Source of the DNA: Candidatus Nitrospira kreftii
Lineage (GTDB): Bacteria; Nitrospirota; Nitrospiria; Nitrospirales; Nitrospiraceae
NCBI GenBank assembly: GCA_014058405.1
Contig: CP047423.1
Span: 3,890,501-3,954,500 of the forward strand
Direction: 5' to 3'
DNA length: 64,000 bases
The notes below the pieces were generated by a model. The model was not told the DNA's origin. It did no database searches and worked only from the letters and a program-made list of their open reading frames with translations. This document shows, one piece after another, positions 9,016 to 17,948 of the stretch; position 1 is the stretch's first letter, and every line of letters begins with the position of its first letter. The translations under genes and the position numbers were made by a program.

Positions 9016-9594
9016 TCATTGAGTGCCCAAAGGGAATTCGATAACCAAACCTCCCATAATGTCACCGACCTGAAAATCCTTCTTTGGGCTGTTCGGATGG
9101 CTATTATGACAGGCCACACAGGATGGGCTGACAGCCAAATCAGGATAGATCGCACGAAAGTATACTTGATCATCAATCTTAACCGTTCGAGCGACTGGAC
9201 GTTCCGGTCTCTCCCCCAGAGTCTCCAGACTGCTCTTATCTATTGGGTCTCGTGGGCTATTTTTCCGATTAATAGGCCACAGACTAATCAGCTGGTAACG
9301 AAGCCCGCTGAATTTCGTAGAAAACATTTGGTTCGTTTCGTTCACGACCTGAACCGGTAGCGGAATGGTCTTTTTCTGAGTACTCCATTCACTGCCCGCG
9401 CTCGCAATCCCCTGTTCTTCTAGAAGTTGGGCGACATGAACCGTATAGAAAGCACGGTGGCTTTGCACCACGGCATGGACATAGTCTGCGACAGTTTCCG
9501 GAGAAAGGCCTACTGCGTCTGCTGTGTACCCCTTTCCCGGGATACAAGTCGCCACCATGATGAAAACAACGGTTAGGCTAGTAGTCCATTTCAT
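9016..9594 (-). CDS. Periplasmic Tll0287-like (DUF3365) c-type haem protein
   Basis: 192 residues from ATG 9594 (AGAGGAAACT ribosome site; an upstream in-frame ATG at 9609 is less likely). It has an N-terminal signal peptide (MKWTTSLTVVFIMVATCIPG). A single CVACH haem c motif near the C-terminus is followed by a short tail ending IEFPLG. The internal pattern with FSGLRYQLISLWPINRKN, DPIDKSSLE and YFRAIYPDLAVSPSCVACHN fits the Tll0287-like sensory or electron-transfer haem family. It probably acts in the periplasm as a redox or gas sensor, or as a small electron carrier. No partner kinase is fused. It lies 149 bp upstream of the next gene's end and is probably transcribed alone. Confidence 0.87.
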   Translation of the reverse strand: MKWTTSLTVVFIMVATCIPGKGYTADAVGLSPETVADYVHAVVQSHRAFYTVHVAQLLEEQGIASAGSEWSTQKKTIPLPVQVVNETNQMFSTKFSGLRYQLISLWPINRKNSPRDPIDKSSLETLGERPERPVARTVKIDDQVYFRAIYPDLAVSPSCVACHNSHPNSPKKDFQVGDIMGGLVIEFPLGTQ

Positions 9595-9743
9595 AGTTTC
9601 CTCTTCCATCTCCGAATGGATCCAGTCTCGGCAATATAGCCACTGGGATCATCATTGTATAAAAACCATCTATGGGCGATCAGGTGGATTGGCCATCTAT
9701 TCTTTTGTGATTGAACTCACATGTGATGCCTACCGGTGATGGA

Positions 9744-11372
9744 TCATGGAGCATGCGGTTTAGTCAAATCATTGTAACGCTTTGATGATTCGCCGGCATT
9801 GACGTCGATTCCCCCCGCCGGTTTCGGTTTATCGAGATCAGAATATTCCAAAGTACCGAAAGGCTGAATCTCCTCATCGGACGGTAGAAGACTCCGATTC
9901 CATCCACCGCCAAACGCGCGAACCAGCTCGACGGATGACCTCAACAATTCCGTCTTGATTTCTGCTGTTCTGATACGTGATTCGAGGGTGGCGAGTTGCG
10001 CATAAATCACCTCCAGACTGTTGGCCAGCCCTCCTCGATAGAGTTGCATTGTAAGATTTTGTGTTTTGAAATTCGCTCCGACCGCAGCGTCCTGCCGTTC
10101 GGCGGAGACCGTCAGTCGGTTCGTTAATGTCAAGTTGTTCGAGACCTCCCGAAAGGCTTTGAGTACGGTGGACCGGTAGAGATCCTCTGTCTCCCGATAG
10201 GCCGACCAGGCTTGCTGTAATTGAGCTCGACGATACCCTCCTTGAAAGACAGGTAGGGAAACGGCTGAGCCGTAGGCCCAAAAACTGTTCGCTAGCTTGA
10301 TCAGATTGATGCCATCTTCAAATCCCCCGTCTAAGTGGAAGGAAACGTTGGGGAAAAATGCGGACCGAGCAATCCCGATGGTTTGGTTCGCCTGTGCCAT
10401 GCGTCGTTCTGCCATAGCGATGTCCGGACGCCGCTCGAGCAGGGTCGACGGAAGCGTTCGGGGAATTTCGAATTTTGCCACTCGGAGTTCATCGACCGGC
10501 GGAATACTGAAACTATCCGGTGCCACATTCAGGAGTACGGCGATCGCCTGTTCTGCGACCTGGCGTTGCCCTTCTATTTGCGCCAATCTGGATTCTGTGC
10601 CGTAGAGCAATGATTCAACGCGAGCCACGTCAAGGGCCGAAGCAATCTTCCCGGCAAACTGCGTCTTCACCACACTGAGCGTGTCCCTGTAGAGATCGAT
10701 CGATTGTTTATAGATCGCCGTCTGTGCATCAAAGCCACGCAGTGTAAAATAATTTGCCGCAACTTCCGCCTGCAGACTGAGGCGGGCTAATCCCCAGTCC
10801 GCGGCACGTTCCTCAGCTCGAAAGCGCTCTACTTGTGCCGCTCCACGGAGTCTGTACCAGAAATCAGGTTCCCACGATGCGAACCCTCCGAGGTCCATGG
10901 TGCTTCCTTGAAGCGGACTATCGGGGGCACGAAAAAGCCGCTCTTCCGATTGTCTGGCGTGAAGCCCTCGAAAATTCAACCCGATACGAGGGAAGTACTC
11001 CGACCGTGTCGCCATCATGATATCGCGTGCTTGGACAAACCGTTCGGCAGCCGCTTGCAACTCAGGATTCGCGGCCATGGATTGTTCGACGAGTCTATCC
11101 AGCTCTGGATCGTTATACTGCTTCCACCAATCCGGGCGGAGTTCTCCATCGGCCGGTTGCGCCTCGACAAAGGGACTTGACCCATGCCAAGTTTCAGGAA
11201 CGATATATTTCGGAGGCTCGTACTTTGGGGCAAGATTTACCGCAGGGAACCAACCACAAGCAGCCAGGTTGAGAATTATCAACGAGAGGGCGCTGCGCCC
11301 TAACCAAGTTGATCGAACGTGGACCTCTGTCGGTTCGTTTACAAACCTATGGCGATAGAGTTTAGTCTTCAT
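9744..11372 (-). CDS. Outer-membrane efflux channel lipoprotein (NodT/TolC family) of RND system
   Basis: 542 residues. A hydrophobic leader ends in lipobox LAAC, so the mature protein is a lipoprotein. Two repeats of the outer-membrane efflux protein fold follow: long helices with LDRLVEQSMAANPELQAAAERF, then the second repeat around RRPDIAMAERRMAQANQTIG. It forms the outer-membrane tunnel of a tripartite RND pump and is the last gene of the operon (permease, adaptor, channel), 29 bp after the adaptor. A non-conserved tail of about 50 residues (PKPAGGIDVNAGESSKRYND) extends past the fold. Substrate class cannot be deduced. Confidence 0.93.
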   Translation of the reverse strand: MKTKLYRHRFVNEPTEVHVRSTWLGRSALSLIILNLAACGWFPAVNLAPKYEPPKYIVPETWHGSSPFVEAQPADGELRPDWWKQYNDPELDRLVEQSMAANPELQAAAERFVQARDIMMATRSEYFPRIGLNFRGLHARQSEERLFRAPDSPLQGSTMDLGGFASWEPDFWYRLRGAAQVERFRAEERAADWGLARLSLQAEVAANYFTLRGFDAQTAIYKQSIDLYRDTLSVVKTQFAGKIASALDVARVESLLYGTESRLAQIEGQRQVAEQAIAVLLNVAPDSFSIPPVDELRVAKFEIPRTLPSTLLERRPDIAMAERRMAQANQTIGIARSAFFPNVSFHLDGGFEDGINLIKLANSFWAYGSAVSLPVFQGGYRRAQLQQAWSAYRETEDLYRSTVLKAFREVSNNLTLTNRLTVSAERQDAAVGANFKTQNLTMQLYRGGLANSLEVIYAQLATLESRIRTAEIKTELLRSSVELVRAFGGGWNRSLLPSDEEIQPFGTLEYSDLDKPKPAGGIDVNAGESSKRYNDLTKPHAP

Positions 11373-11401
11373 ACAATATCTATCCTGAAAGGTTATGAGG
11401 C

Positions 11402-12604
11402 TCAGTGTTTGGACACGGCCGGTTCCTGCATGTTTGCTTGTGGACTGACGATGTCATATCCGGCTGCTGGCGTCACGACTCGCACCTGATCCCCTTCAAG
11501 CAACGCGGCACTTGGATTGTTTATGATTCGATCGTTCTCAGAGATGCCCGAGGTTAGTTCGATGACGTTGTCGAGGATTTTGGTAACCTCAATCGGCTTA
11601 AAGTGAACCCGGCTGTCCTCTGTCACCACAGCCACCTGAGTCCCGTGCTCTTGAAACACCAAGGCACTCGTGGGAATCGTCATCACGGCCGAATCCACGG
11701 GAGCCGTCAGCCGAACGGTGGCGTAGGAACCTGGCCAGAGTTTTCGGTCTTGGTTGTCGATTGTAAAGACCGTGACTGCTGTACGAGTGTTCACGTCGAA
11801 TCCTTTCGCCACAGTCAAGAAGTCAAATACGAAATGGCGATTCGGGATTTGCGGGACTGTCACATTGGCTTTCAGGCCAGGATTGAGGAAAGGCCCGAAC
11901 CGTGATGGTACATTCACAAAAAGGCGCAACTTGTCGACTTCGGCCACGGTAAACAAGTTATTCTTGGCATTGGGGGTGTTGATACTGCCCTCTTTGGATA
12001 CCAGATCACCGACATTGATATTTCTCTGGATGACAACACCATCGAAGGGGGACGTGATCTTTTTGAACCCGATGAAGGCCTCGATGTTCTTGACCTTTTG
12101 TTCTGCCGCCGCGACTTTTGCCGCCGCTGACTTTGCTTCCGCGAGTTGCACAGAGATAGCTTGCTCGGAGAGCGCTTGGTGTTCCCGCATGGCTACGTAG
12201 CGCTCAGCGGTCAACTGCGCCAGTGCGTTCTTAGCTCGCTCGGATTCCAAATCTGCAAGTCCCTGTTTATACTCCGCGTCGAGATCCGGCGTCGTGAGTT
12301 CGGCTAGGACATCGCCTTTTTTCACCAGAGCACCATAGTCCTTGTACCAAGCCTTCACATAACCTTCGACACGCGCATAGATAGGTGCCTCGTACCACCC
12401 CTCTATCGTGCCGGGTAGCGTAACGGTGTCGGTGGGCTCTGACAGCCTGATGGACGTCAGAGCCACCGGCGTGATGGCTCTGACCCCCGCTTCCTTCTGA
12501 AGGGCGGCTGCTTCGTGCTGCCCCTCGTTGATCCGATACCAGAGAACCGCAAGTGACACGATGACGAGGAGAATCAGAATGATTTTCCCACCCAGGCTTT
12601 TCAT
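11402..12604 (-). CDS. RND efflux periplasmic adaptor (membrane fusion protein)
   Basis: 400 residues from ATG 12604. A ribosome site AAGGAG sits inside the end of the permease gene, and only one base separates that gene's stop from this ATG. The N-terminal membrane anchor (IILILLVIVSLAVLWYRI) is followed by a split lipoyl domain (IYARVEGYVKAWYKDYGALVKKGD and ITSPFDGVVIQRNINVGDLV), a helical hairpin of about 70 residues between the halves, a beta-barrel and a membrane-proximal domain. The adaptor bridges the permease and the outer-membrane channel. No metal-binding Met/His cluster typical of copper or silver pumps is evident. Confidence 0.94.
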   Translation of the reverse strand: MKSLGGKIILILLVIVSLAVLWYRINEGQHEAAALQKEAGVRAITPVALTSIRLSEPTDTVTLPGTIEGWYEAPIYARVEGYVKAWYKDYGALVKKGDVLAELTTPDLDAEYKQGLADLESERAKNALAQLTAERYVAMREHQALSEQAISVQLAEAKSAAAKVAAAEQKVKNIEAFIGFKKITSPFDGVVIQRNINVGDLVSKEGSINTPNAKNNLFTVAEVDKLRLFVNVPSRFGPFLNPGLKANVTVPQIPNRHFVFDFLTVAKGFDVNTRTAVTVFTIDNQDRKLWPGSYATVRLTAPVDSAVMTIPTSALVFQEHGTQVAVVTEDSRVHFKPIEVTKILDNVIELTSGISENDRIINNPSAALLEGDQVRVVTPAAGYDIVSPQANMQEPAVSKH

Positions 12605-12605
12605 A

Positions 12606-15600
12606 TTAGGCAAACTCCTTTTGGAGAACCGCTCGTCGATGGTAAATGATCGCGTAAATGCAAGGAACAAAAAACAGTGTGAACAGAGTTGCAAGTGTCA
12701 GTCCACCCATGACGGCTCGACCCAAGGGCGCATTCTGAGAATTGGCCATCGCCATTGGGAGCATGCCGATAATCATCGCGGCTGCGGTCATGAGTACCGG
12801 ACGAATACGGGCTTTCCCGGCCTCGACCGCCGCGCGCACTGCGTCACCATGGACGGCAAGCCGCTCACGAGCATATGAGACCAGCAAGATGGAATTGGCG
12901 GTTGCCGTCCCCATCGTCATGATGGCCCCTGTCAGGGCAGGAACAGAAATATACGTATGGGTCACGAACAGTGACCAAGCAATACCGGCAAAGGCTCCCG
13001 CTAAAGCTGTCACGATAATGAATGGGTCAAGCCAAGATTGAAAATTGACGACGATCAGCAGGTAGATCAGCACGATTGCGATGATGAGACCACCACCTAG
13101 CTCGACAAAGGCGTCATGCATGACCTCGGACTGACCATGTATTTCAACTTCCGCCCCCCGCGGCAGTTCATCTTTCATACTCTCCGCTATTTTCTGGACG
13201 TCCGACAGCACGCCACCGAGATCGCGCCCTTCAGCGGATACCAAAACATCGATCATCGGTAGAAGATTCCTGTGGGTCACCACACCCGGTGTTCCGATCA
13301 AGGAAAGATTGGTCATATTCCCGAGCATTTGCACTCCACTTCCCCCACCTTCCTCGTGCTCTCGATTTTCTGCTGCAACCGGGATGGTCTGGAGATCTTT
13401 GATACTCGTCAACTGCGACTGAGGCGTATAGACATTGAGTCGGTAAGATTGTTGCGTCGAACGATCGAGCCAATATTTCTGGTCAATCTGCTGGCTCCCG
13501 GCAGTAGCTAGGAGCATATTGAAGCCGAAGTCCTTCTGGTTTAGATTCAAACCGAGTGCAAATCGCCGGTCTCCTTCCACTAAAATCGTGGGTTGAAACA
13601 TGGTTTGATAGATGTAGACGTCCGCGGCACCAGGGATTTGCCGGAACTTTCCAGCCAATTTTTGAGCATAGGCGAAATTGGCATAGAGGTCCGGCCCATT
13701 GATCTGTAGGTCAATCGGTGCCAGCGAGCCAAAATTTAGAATTTTATCGGTGAGATCAGCAGGCTGAAACGTGAATTCCGTTCCAGGATAGCGCTCCGCC
13801 AACCGTTCGCGCAGGATGTTCCGATACTCCCACACGGGTGACGCATGATCCTTTAAGGTGATAGTCAGATCGCAATCCTGTGTGCCGATCGTTGGGGTCG
13901 GAATGAAGGCAAGGTTATGGGCTCCGACCGGAAGGCCGCAGTTACTGACGATCGCATCGACATTACCACTGGGCAAGAATTCTCTGATATCGTCTGACAC
14001 GCGTGCCGCAATACGCCCTGCCGCCTCGATCCGCAGCCCAAGAGGCGCCCGCATGTGCATCTGCAACAATCCCCCTTTGATCTGAGGGAAGAACTCTTGG
14101 CCCTCGAAGAAGAACAACACGAACGATGCCAGTGAGAACGCGAGGCAGATCGTGACGAAGCCCACGCGATGGGCAATTACCTGTTCAAGTTGGGCAGCGT
14201 AGCGATCTCGGAATCGATCGAAGGCATTCTGGAATTCCCGTTGAAAGCGCGTGAAGGGACCGCCGCCGGAGGCATGAGCGTCATGCACCTTCAGAACATA
14301 CTTGGCCATGGTCGGCACGAGGGTATAGGTCAAGATGAAGGAAGCCAACATCGCGAACACGACCGCCTCGGCCATAGCCGGGAACACCCAACCGGCAATG
14401 CCGCTGAGATGGAATAGTGGAACCCATACGATCGTGATGGCAAGGGTGGCAACGAACGTCGGGAGAATGATCTGGTTGGCGGCGTCGATAATCGCCTCCT
14501 CTAACGGCTTACCCATGGCGAGGTGCGTATCGATATTTTCGATCATGACTGCGGCGTTATCGACGAGAATACCGACAGCCAGCGCCAATCCGCCGAGGGT
14601 CATAATATTGATCGACTCTTCCAGGAGATGGAGCCCGATGAGGGAGCAGAGGATGGAGAGTGGAATCGACGTGAGAACGATGACCGTCGGACGCCAGGAA
14701 CCAAGCATCAACAAGACGATAAAGCCGACCAGTGCGGCGGCGATGACCATTTCGTGCACCACATCGGCGATGGCCTCCCGGACGAACTCCGAAGAGTCGT
14801 TGAGCATGCTCACTTTCACATCAGCAGGCACGACCTCCTTGATGCGTGGGAGCATTTTTCTAATACCGTCCACGATTTCGATGGTCGAAGCCTCGCTGCT
14901 CTTCATCACGACCACGATGACGGCTTGTTTTCCATCAACCAGCACGGAGTTCGTTTGGACGCGGCCGGCAAGGCGAACGGTGGCGACGTCACTCAGATGG
15001 ATGAAGGAGTTACCGTCTCGCTTGATCGGAATTTCATCGAACTCTTCAATCTTTAATGGGGAAGCGTTCGTCAGAACAAGCCAGTCGGTCTCCTTAATCT
15101 TCATATCCCCGCCAGGTAGCACGAGGTTCTGCCTCTCGATTGCTTGGTGCACATCCTCTGTGGTCAGATTACGAGCGCGCAGCTTATCCTGATCGACATT
15201 GATCATGACCTGCATGTCCTGACCGCCGTAGGGGTGAGGCAGGATCGCGCCGGGTATCGTGACGAGCATGGGTCGAATGCGCATCACGCAGAGATTGTAG
15301 AGCTCTGCAGGTGTTTGCACGTCGGATTCGACTTGTAAAACGGCGACCGGGACTTGGGAGGGAAACAAGCGCATGACCATGGGCGCAGCGACATCAGGCG
15401 GTAGAGCCTTCACAGATGTTTGCGATATCCCCACGATATCTGCCTCGCTGCCGGCCAGGTCAACTCCATCTTGAAGAAAGATATTGATAATGGAATGCCC
15501 AAAGTACGAGGTGCTCACAATCGTCTTGATGCCTTCGACGGTCTGAGTCAACATCTGTTCGAAGACACGTGTGACTCGTCCCTCGGTCTCTTGCGGCATC

Positions 15601-15764
15601 AATCCGTCATAGAGCCAGACTACAGAGCTGACAGGCATCTGGATATTTGGGAAAACATCCGTCGGTGCCTCGACAATTGTCATGACCCCAAACACCACGA
15701 TAAGGATGGCGAGGACTACAAACGTATAGGGCTTTTTGAGGGCAATCTGAACGAGTTTGTTCAT
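12606..15764 (-). CDS. RND-family efflux permease, proton driven
   Basis: 1052 residues, normal for RND transporters, with twelve membrane helices in two repeats and two large periplasmic loops. Recognisable parts are the start NKLVQIALKKPYTFVVLAI, the DVFPNIQMPV region, the TM4 relay GGLALAVGILVDNAAVMIEN (one Asp, with Asn where AcrB has a second Asp), and the second-repeat GTATANSILLVSYARER. The single Asp-Asn pair resembles MdtB/C- and CzcA-type variants. The first gene of the efflux operon, it has a candidate sigma-54 promoter about 200 bp upstream (15964-15979). The substrate could be organic compounds, metals or lipids. The nearby PII-like protein is typical of RND neighbourhoods. Confidence 0.95.
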   Translation of the reverse strand: MNKLVQIALKKPYTFVVLAILIVVFGVMTIVEAPTDVFPNIQMPVSSVVWLYDGLMPQETEGRVTRVFEQMLTQTVEGIKTIVSTSYFGHSIINIFLQDGVDLAGSEADIVGISQTSVKALPPDVAAPMVMRLFPSQVPVAVLQVESDVQTPAELYNLCVMRIRPMLVTIPGAILPHPYGGQDMQVMINVDQDKLRARNLTTEDVHQAIERQNLVLPGGDMKIKETDWLVLTNASPLKIEEFDEIPIKRDGNSFIHLSDVATVRLAGRVQTNSVLVDGKQAVIVVVMKSSEASTIEIVDGIRKMLPRIKEVVPADVKVSMLNDSSEFVREAIADVVHEMVIAAALVGFIVLLMLGSWRPTVIVLTSIPLSILCSLIGLHLLEESINIMTLGGLALAVGILVDNAAVMIENIDTHLAMGKPLEEAIIDAANQIILPTFVATLAITIVWVPLFHLSGIAGWVFPAMAEAVVFAMLASFILTYTLVPTMAKYVLKVHDAHASGGGPFTRFQREFQNAFDRFRDRYAAQLEQVIAHRVGFVTICLAFSLASFVLFFFEGQEFFPQIKGGLLQMHMRAPLGLRIEAAGRIAARVSDDIREFLPSGNVDAIVSNCGLPVGAHNLAFIPTPTIGTQDCDLTITLKDHASPVWEYRNILRERLAERYPGTEFTFQPADLTDKILNFGSLAPIDLQINGPDLYANFAYAQKLAGKFRQIPGAADVYIYQTMFQPTILVEGDRRFALGLNLNQKDFGFNMLLATAGSQQIDQKYWLDRSTQQSYRLNVYTPQSQLTSIKDLQTIPVAAENREHEEGGGSGVQMLGNMTNLSLIGTPGVVTHRNLLPMIDVLVSAEGRDLGGVLSDVQKIAESMKDELPRGAEVEIHGQSEVMHDAFVELGGGLIIAIVLIYLLIVVNFQSWLDPFIIVTALAGAFAGIAWSLFVTHTYISVPALTGAIMTMGTATANSILLVSYARERLAVHGDAVRAAVEAGKARIRPVLMTAAAMIIGMLPMAMANSQNAPLGRAVMGGLTLATLFTLFFVPCIYAIIYHRRAVLQKEFA

Positions 15765-15960
15765 GAGAAAATACCTTCAACTGGTGGTCGATGTGTTGGC
15801 TGCAAGCGGTCGTACATACCTTGTGCGATCCGACCTTTCCCGTTCGAGCGAGTTAGGTTTCTCGGCGACTGGTAATTTGTGATATCCATCTTCGATGACT
15901 CAATGGACCGTTGAATTGTTCATCCTGTGTTTGGACGAGATCTCGTACCTATCCCGTGGC

Positions 15961-16330
15961 TTGTGCAAAGTGTTTGCCTAGCACCGGCCACACAGCAGTA
16001 GAGCTGCTCTTTCCATTGAAATATCTAGGTTTATAGTATCGAGACCGGTTCATGTTCTGGCTGAGAGGTGACCAGCCATTCCTCGGAAGCCGGATGTGAA
16101 AGTTGAAATGAGCGCAATTGCACTGCGTGCATAGTGCGCAATAGGGCAATGTCTCTTGATGATTCGCTCTTTATTCCTGCCACTGTCGGTCGTGGTCATC
16201 CCGATTCTAGGGCAAGGCATGTGAGTCAGTGCGTCTGCGCACTGTGCGGACAGTGCACAAAAGCTCATTTTCTATTGATTACCCATTCACCGTTTTGGCA
16301 TAGTATGCACCGTTGGCAGATTGATTGATT
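15961..16330. repeat. Regulatory region copy 1 (diverged duplicate of 18351-18720)
   Basis: About 370 bp aligned in order with 18351-18720: the 16-mer promoter (offset 2390), the AGTGCG...AATA...GCAATG block (16133 versus 18522), the palindrome CGCACTGTGCG (16239 versus 18626), then TATTGATT and CCGTTT(T)GGCA. Similarity is strong at these blocks and weak between them, as expected if only functional sites were preserved. Half-site clusters lie at 16112-16150 and 16228-16258. A TGGCAGATTGATTGAT at 16315-16330 on the plus strand is a weak -24/-12 candidate. Confidence 0.55.
15964..15979 (-). promoter_or_regulatory. Candidate sigma-54 promoter of the RND operon
   Basis: The minus strand reads AGGCAAACACTTTGCA: GG-to-GC distance 12 with a perfect -12 TTGCA and a -24 differing only in its first base. 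The identical 16-mer occurs on the minus strand at 18354-18369, also with an AGTGCG half-site 168 bp upstream. The predicted leader is about 190 nt. Confidence 0.5.
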
Positions 16331-16427
16331 GTGGCTTGAGCGAGTCAAGTCTGGAGAGTTTGAAATGTCTCGCAAAGGCGATAAGGAGAGTGACTATCCC
16401 AGGCGTTGAGATAGAGAAGGAATCGCC

Positions 16428-16472
16428 ATGCTATTGAAGGTCTTGTTCCTTACAGTGATGTTTTTGATTTAA
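16428..16472 (+). pseudogene. Aborted leader ORF: signal-peptide-like start then stop
   Basis: A good ribosome site (GAGAAGGAATCGCC) precedes ATG 16428. The frame encodes MLLKVLFLTVMFLI and stops at once. The ribosome site and first codons resemble those of the carbonic anhydrase gene at 19039 (GGAGGATTCGCC ATG). I read it as the surviving 5' end of a lost exported-protein gene downstream of regulatory copy 1. A functional 14-residue peptide is possible but less likely. The surrounding 16331-16690 holds nothing else I can support. Confidence 0.35.
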
Positions 16473-16689
16473 TCCGAGCCGTTCAAAGTCTGGGTAGTGG
16501 CCTGGGCTAGGTAATGACTGGGAGAGTCTCGAAACTGTCACGCAGTAGGTCTATTCAAACTTGAGTTGACCTACCTCCAGATTTACTTATCAATCCAATC
16601 TCAACACTCAATTCCAGTAGTGGGTGAGCCACCCCCGGCCAATGCCCATCACCGTCGGTCGCCGGCATATATGAAGGCAAAAACCACGG

Positions 16690-17102
16690 AGCAAGGCCAA
16701 CGCGCTTACGCATGACGCCCTTACCGGCCTGAACCTGTTGCGCTCGCTTCACAAATCCATGCCGGAGTTGCCCATTATCCTCTTGCCAGTTGACAGCGTT
16801 CCGTCTCCGACCTCGAGCGGCTTCTTTAATCAGACGAAGTATGAAAATGATCGAGATCTTCAACCTCGTCGAAAAAGTCTCTCCAAACCGCACAGCCGTC
16901 TTGGTCTAGGGCTATCGCGGCACCGGCAGGGAGCTGATTGGTCGCGCCATCCACTATAATGGCAAGCGTGCGGCCCGCCGGTTTGCCGCCATCAACTGCA
17001 GTGCGATTCCAGGTTCCCTGCTCGTGAGTGAGTTTTTCAGCCACGCCAAGGGATCGCTCACCGGTGCTCGTATCTCGTATAATACGGTGCGGATTCTGGG
17101 GT
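16690..17102 (+). pseudogene. Decayed sigma-54 response regulator (receiver and AAA+ fragments)
   Basis: Plus-strand translation shows broken pieces of an NtrC-type regulator. First comes a receiver end, LRM then GLNLLRSLHKSMPELPIILL in a shifted frame. From ATG 16841 follows MIEIFNLVEKVSPNRTAVLV, then an in-frame TAG at 16907. Past the stop the frame reads [20 protein letters not shown] and [20 protein letters not shown], then KGSLTGA, and a TGA near 17100. These match the family order GESGTGKELIARAIH, AINCAAIP and SELFGHAKGSFTGA. There are at least one frameshift, one internal stop and a truncated 3' end, so it cannot make a working protein. It lies between the two copies of the regulatory region, fitting a once larger signalling locus. 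Confidence 0.8.
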
Positions 17103-17142
17103 GAAGCAAGCCGGCGCACAGTCCGAAGTTCCGCACAGCCCC

Positions 17143-17215
17143 ATCAATGCGCGACCAACGGGAATACCAATCGCCTGCTCCGTCAGTACTTGCCCAAGGA
17201 AATATCTTCGCTTTG
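17143..17215 (+). mobile_element. IS30-family transposase C-terminal relic
   Basis: In one plus-strand frame this reads TNGNTNRLLRQYLPKE, a close match to the conserved C-terminal stretch of IS30-type transposases (NENTNGLLRQYLPKGTDLS). Only this fragment is recognisable, with no transposase start or terminal repeats identified. It abuts the decayed regulator and overlaps, antisense, the last codons of the Slp gene. It marks an old insertion event that probably contributed to the decay here. Confidence 0.6.
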
Positions 17216-17881
17216 CACCGCCGCTGGAAGCCCATGCGCCCTTGCACCATGATCCACCGGTTGCAATCCACCCGTTGAACGTGGGACTCGAAATCGCCGA
17301 TCATTGGCGGTGGATAAGTTCATCCCTTTGTCCTCTTTTCGGCAGAAAGTTCGTTTTTCCAATGGGTAGTATCCCATCATCCCTTCATAAGGGAAAGTAT
17401 CGGTCTCGAATCGCTCAGCTTTCCAAATGAGAAGACATTGCGCAAGCAAGTGAGGAAGCACTACTCTAGGCGCCCAACCGCTCGCTTCTGGACGGGAGCC
17501 ATCCATCTCTCCGACTACCGCAAATTGATTGCCTACCTTCAACATATCATCGTCTGGATAACCGGCAAAAACTATGGCGAACCTGAATACCCCTTCCCGT
17601 TCCACATTCATGGGCCCATAGCCAAGATATCGATCGATTGGCTGCTCCTCTGCAAGAATGACAACGCCCCCTGGTTTCGGAATAACTTGCGTGATCCGTC
17701 CTCCTAATTGCACTTTTGTGGAGATGAAATTAGCGCCGGAATTGTAACTTGCCTGCTCCTTCCACGCCTTGAGGACAGAGATATCGGTTTTGATATCTTT
17801 CGTAATCTCTGGAGGAAACAGCGGGGTGGCTGCACACGCGTTCAACCATAGACACATCGCAAGCAGGTAGATGGTACGCAT
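17183..17881 (-). CDS. Slp-family outer-membrane lipoprotein with abnormal C-terminal extension
   Basis: 232 residues. The signal peptide ends in lipobox LNAC (Cys16). Residues 20-175 fit the Slp family: FPPEITKDIKTDI, VQLGGRITQVIP, LAEEQPIDRYLGYG, GVFRFAIV and HLLAQCLLIWK. Slp proteins are starvation- or stationary-phase-induced lipoproteins of unclear role. The family normally ends soon after the CLLIW segment. Here about 50 residues follow, and the last part is coded antisense to the IS30 relic at 17143-17215. The natural stop was therefore probably lost and the tail is insertion-derived. ATG 17881 has AAGGAG upstream. The small gene at 17949-18119 precedes it, and both may use the candidate promoter at 18354. 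Confidence 0.82.
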   Translation of the reverse strand: MRTIYLLAMCLWLNACAATPLFPPEITKDIKTDISVLKAWKEQASYNSGANFISTKVQLGGRITQVIPKPGGVVILAEEQPIDRYLGYGPMNVEREGVFRFAIVFAGYPDDDMLKVGNQFAVVGEMDGSRPEASGWAPRVVLPHLLAQCLLIWKAERFETDTFPYEGMMGYYPLEKRTFCRKEDKGMNLSTANDRRFRVPRSTGGLQPVDHGARAHGLPAAVQSEDISLGKY

Positions 17882-17948
17882 GGTGAATCTCCTTATTATG
17901 GCAACACGGAGCGGCGATCTAGTTCTCGCTCACCACGTTTGACCAGCA

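Noticed and set aside
14335-15192. Plus-strand ORF of 285 codons
   Set aside because: Antisense to the RND permease gene, with no ribosome site or domain.
16555-16893. Minus-strand ORF of 112 codons
   Set aside because: It overlaps the decayed regulator on the other strand and shows no recognisable domain.
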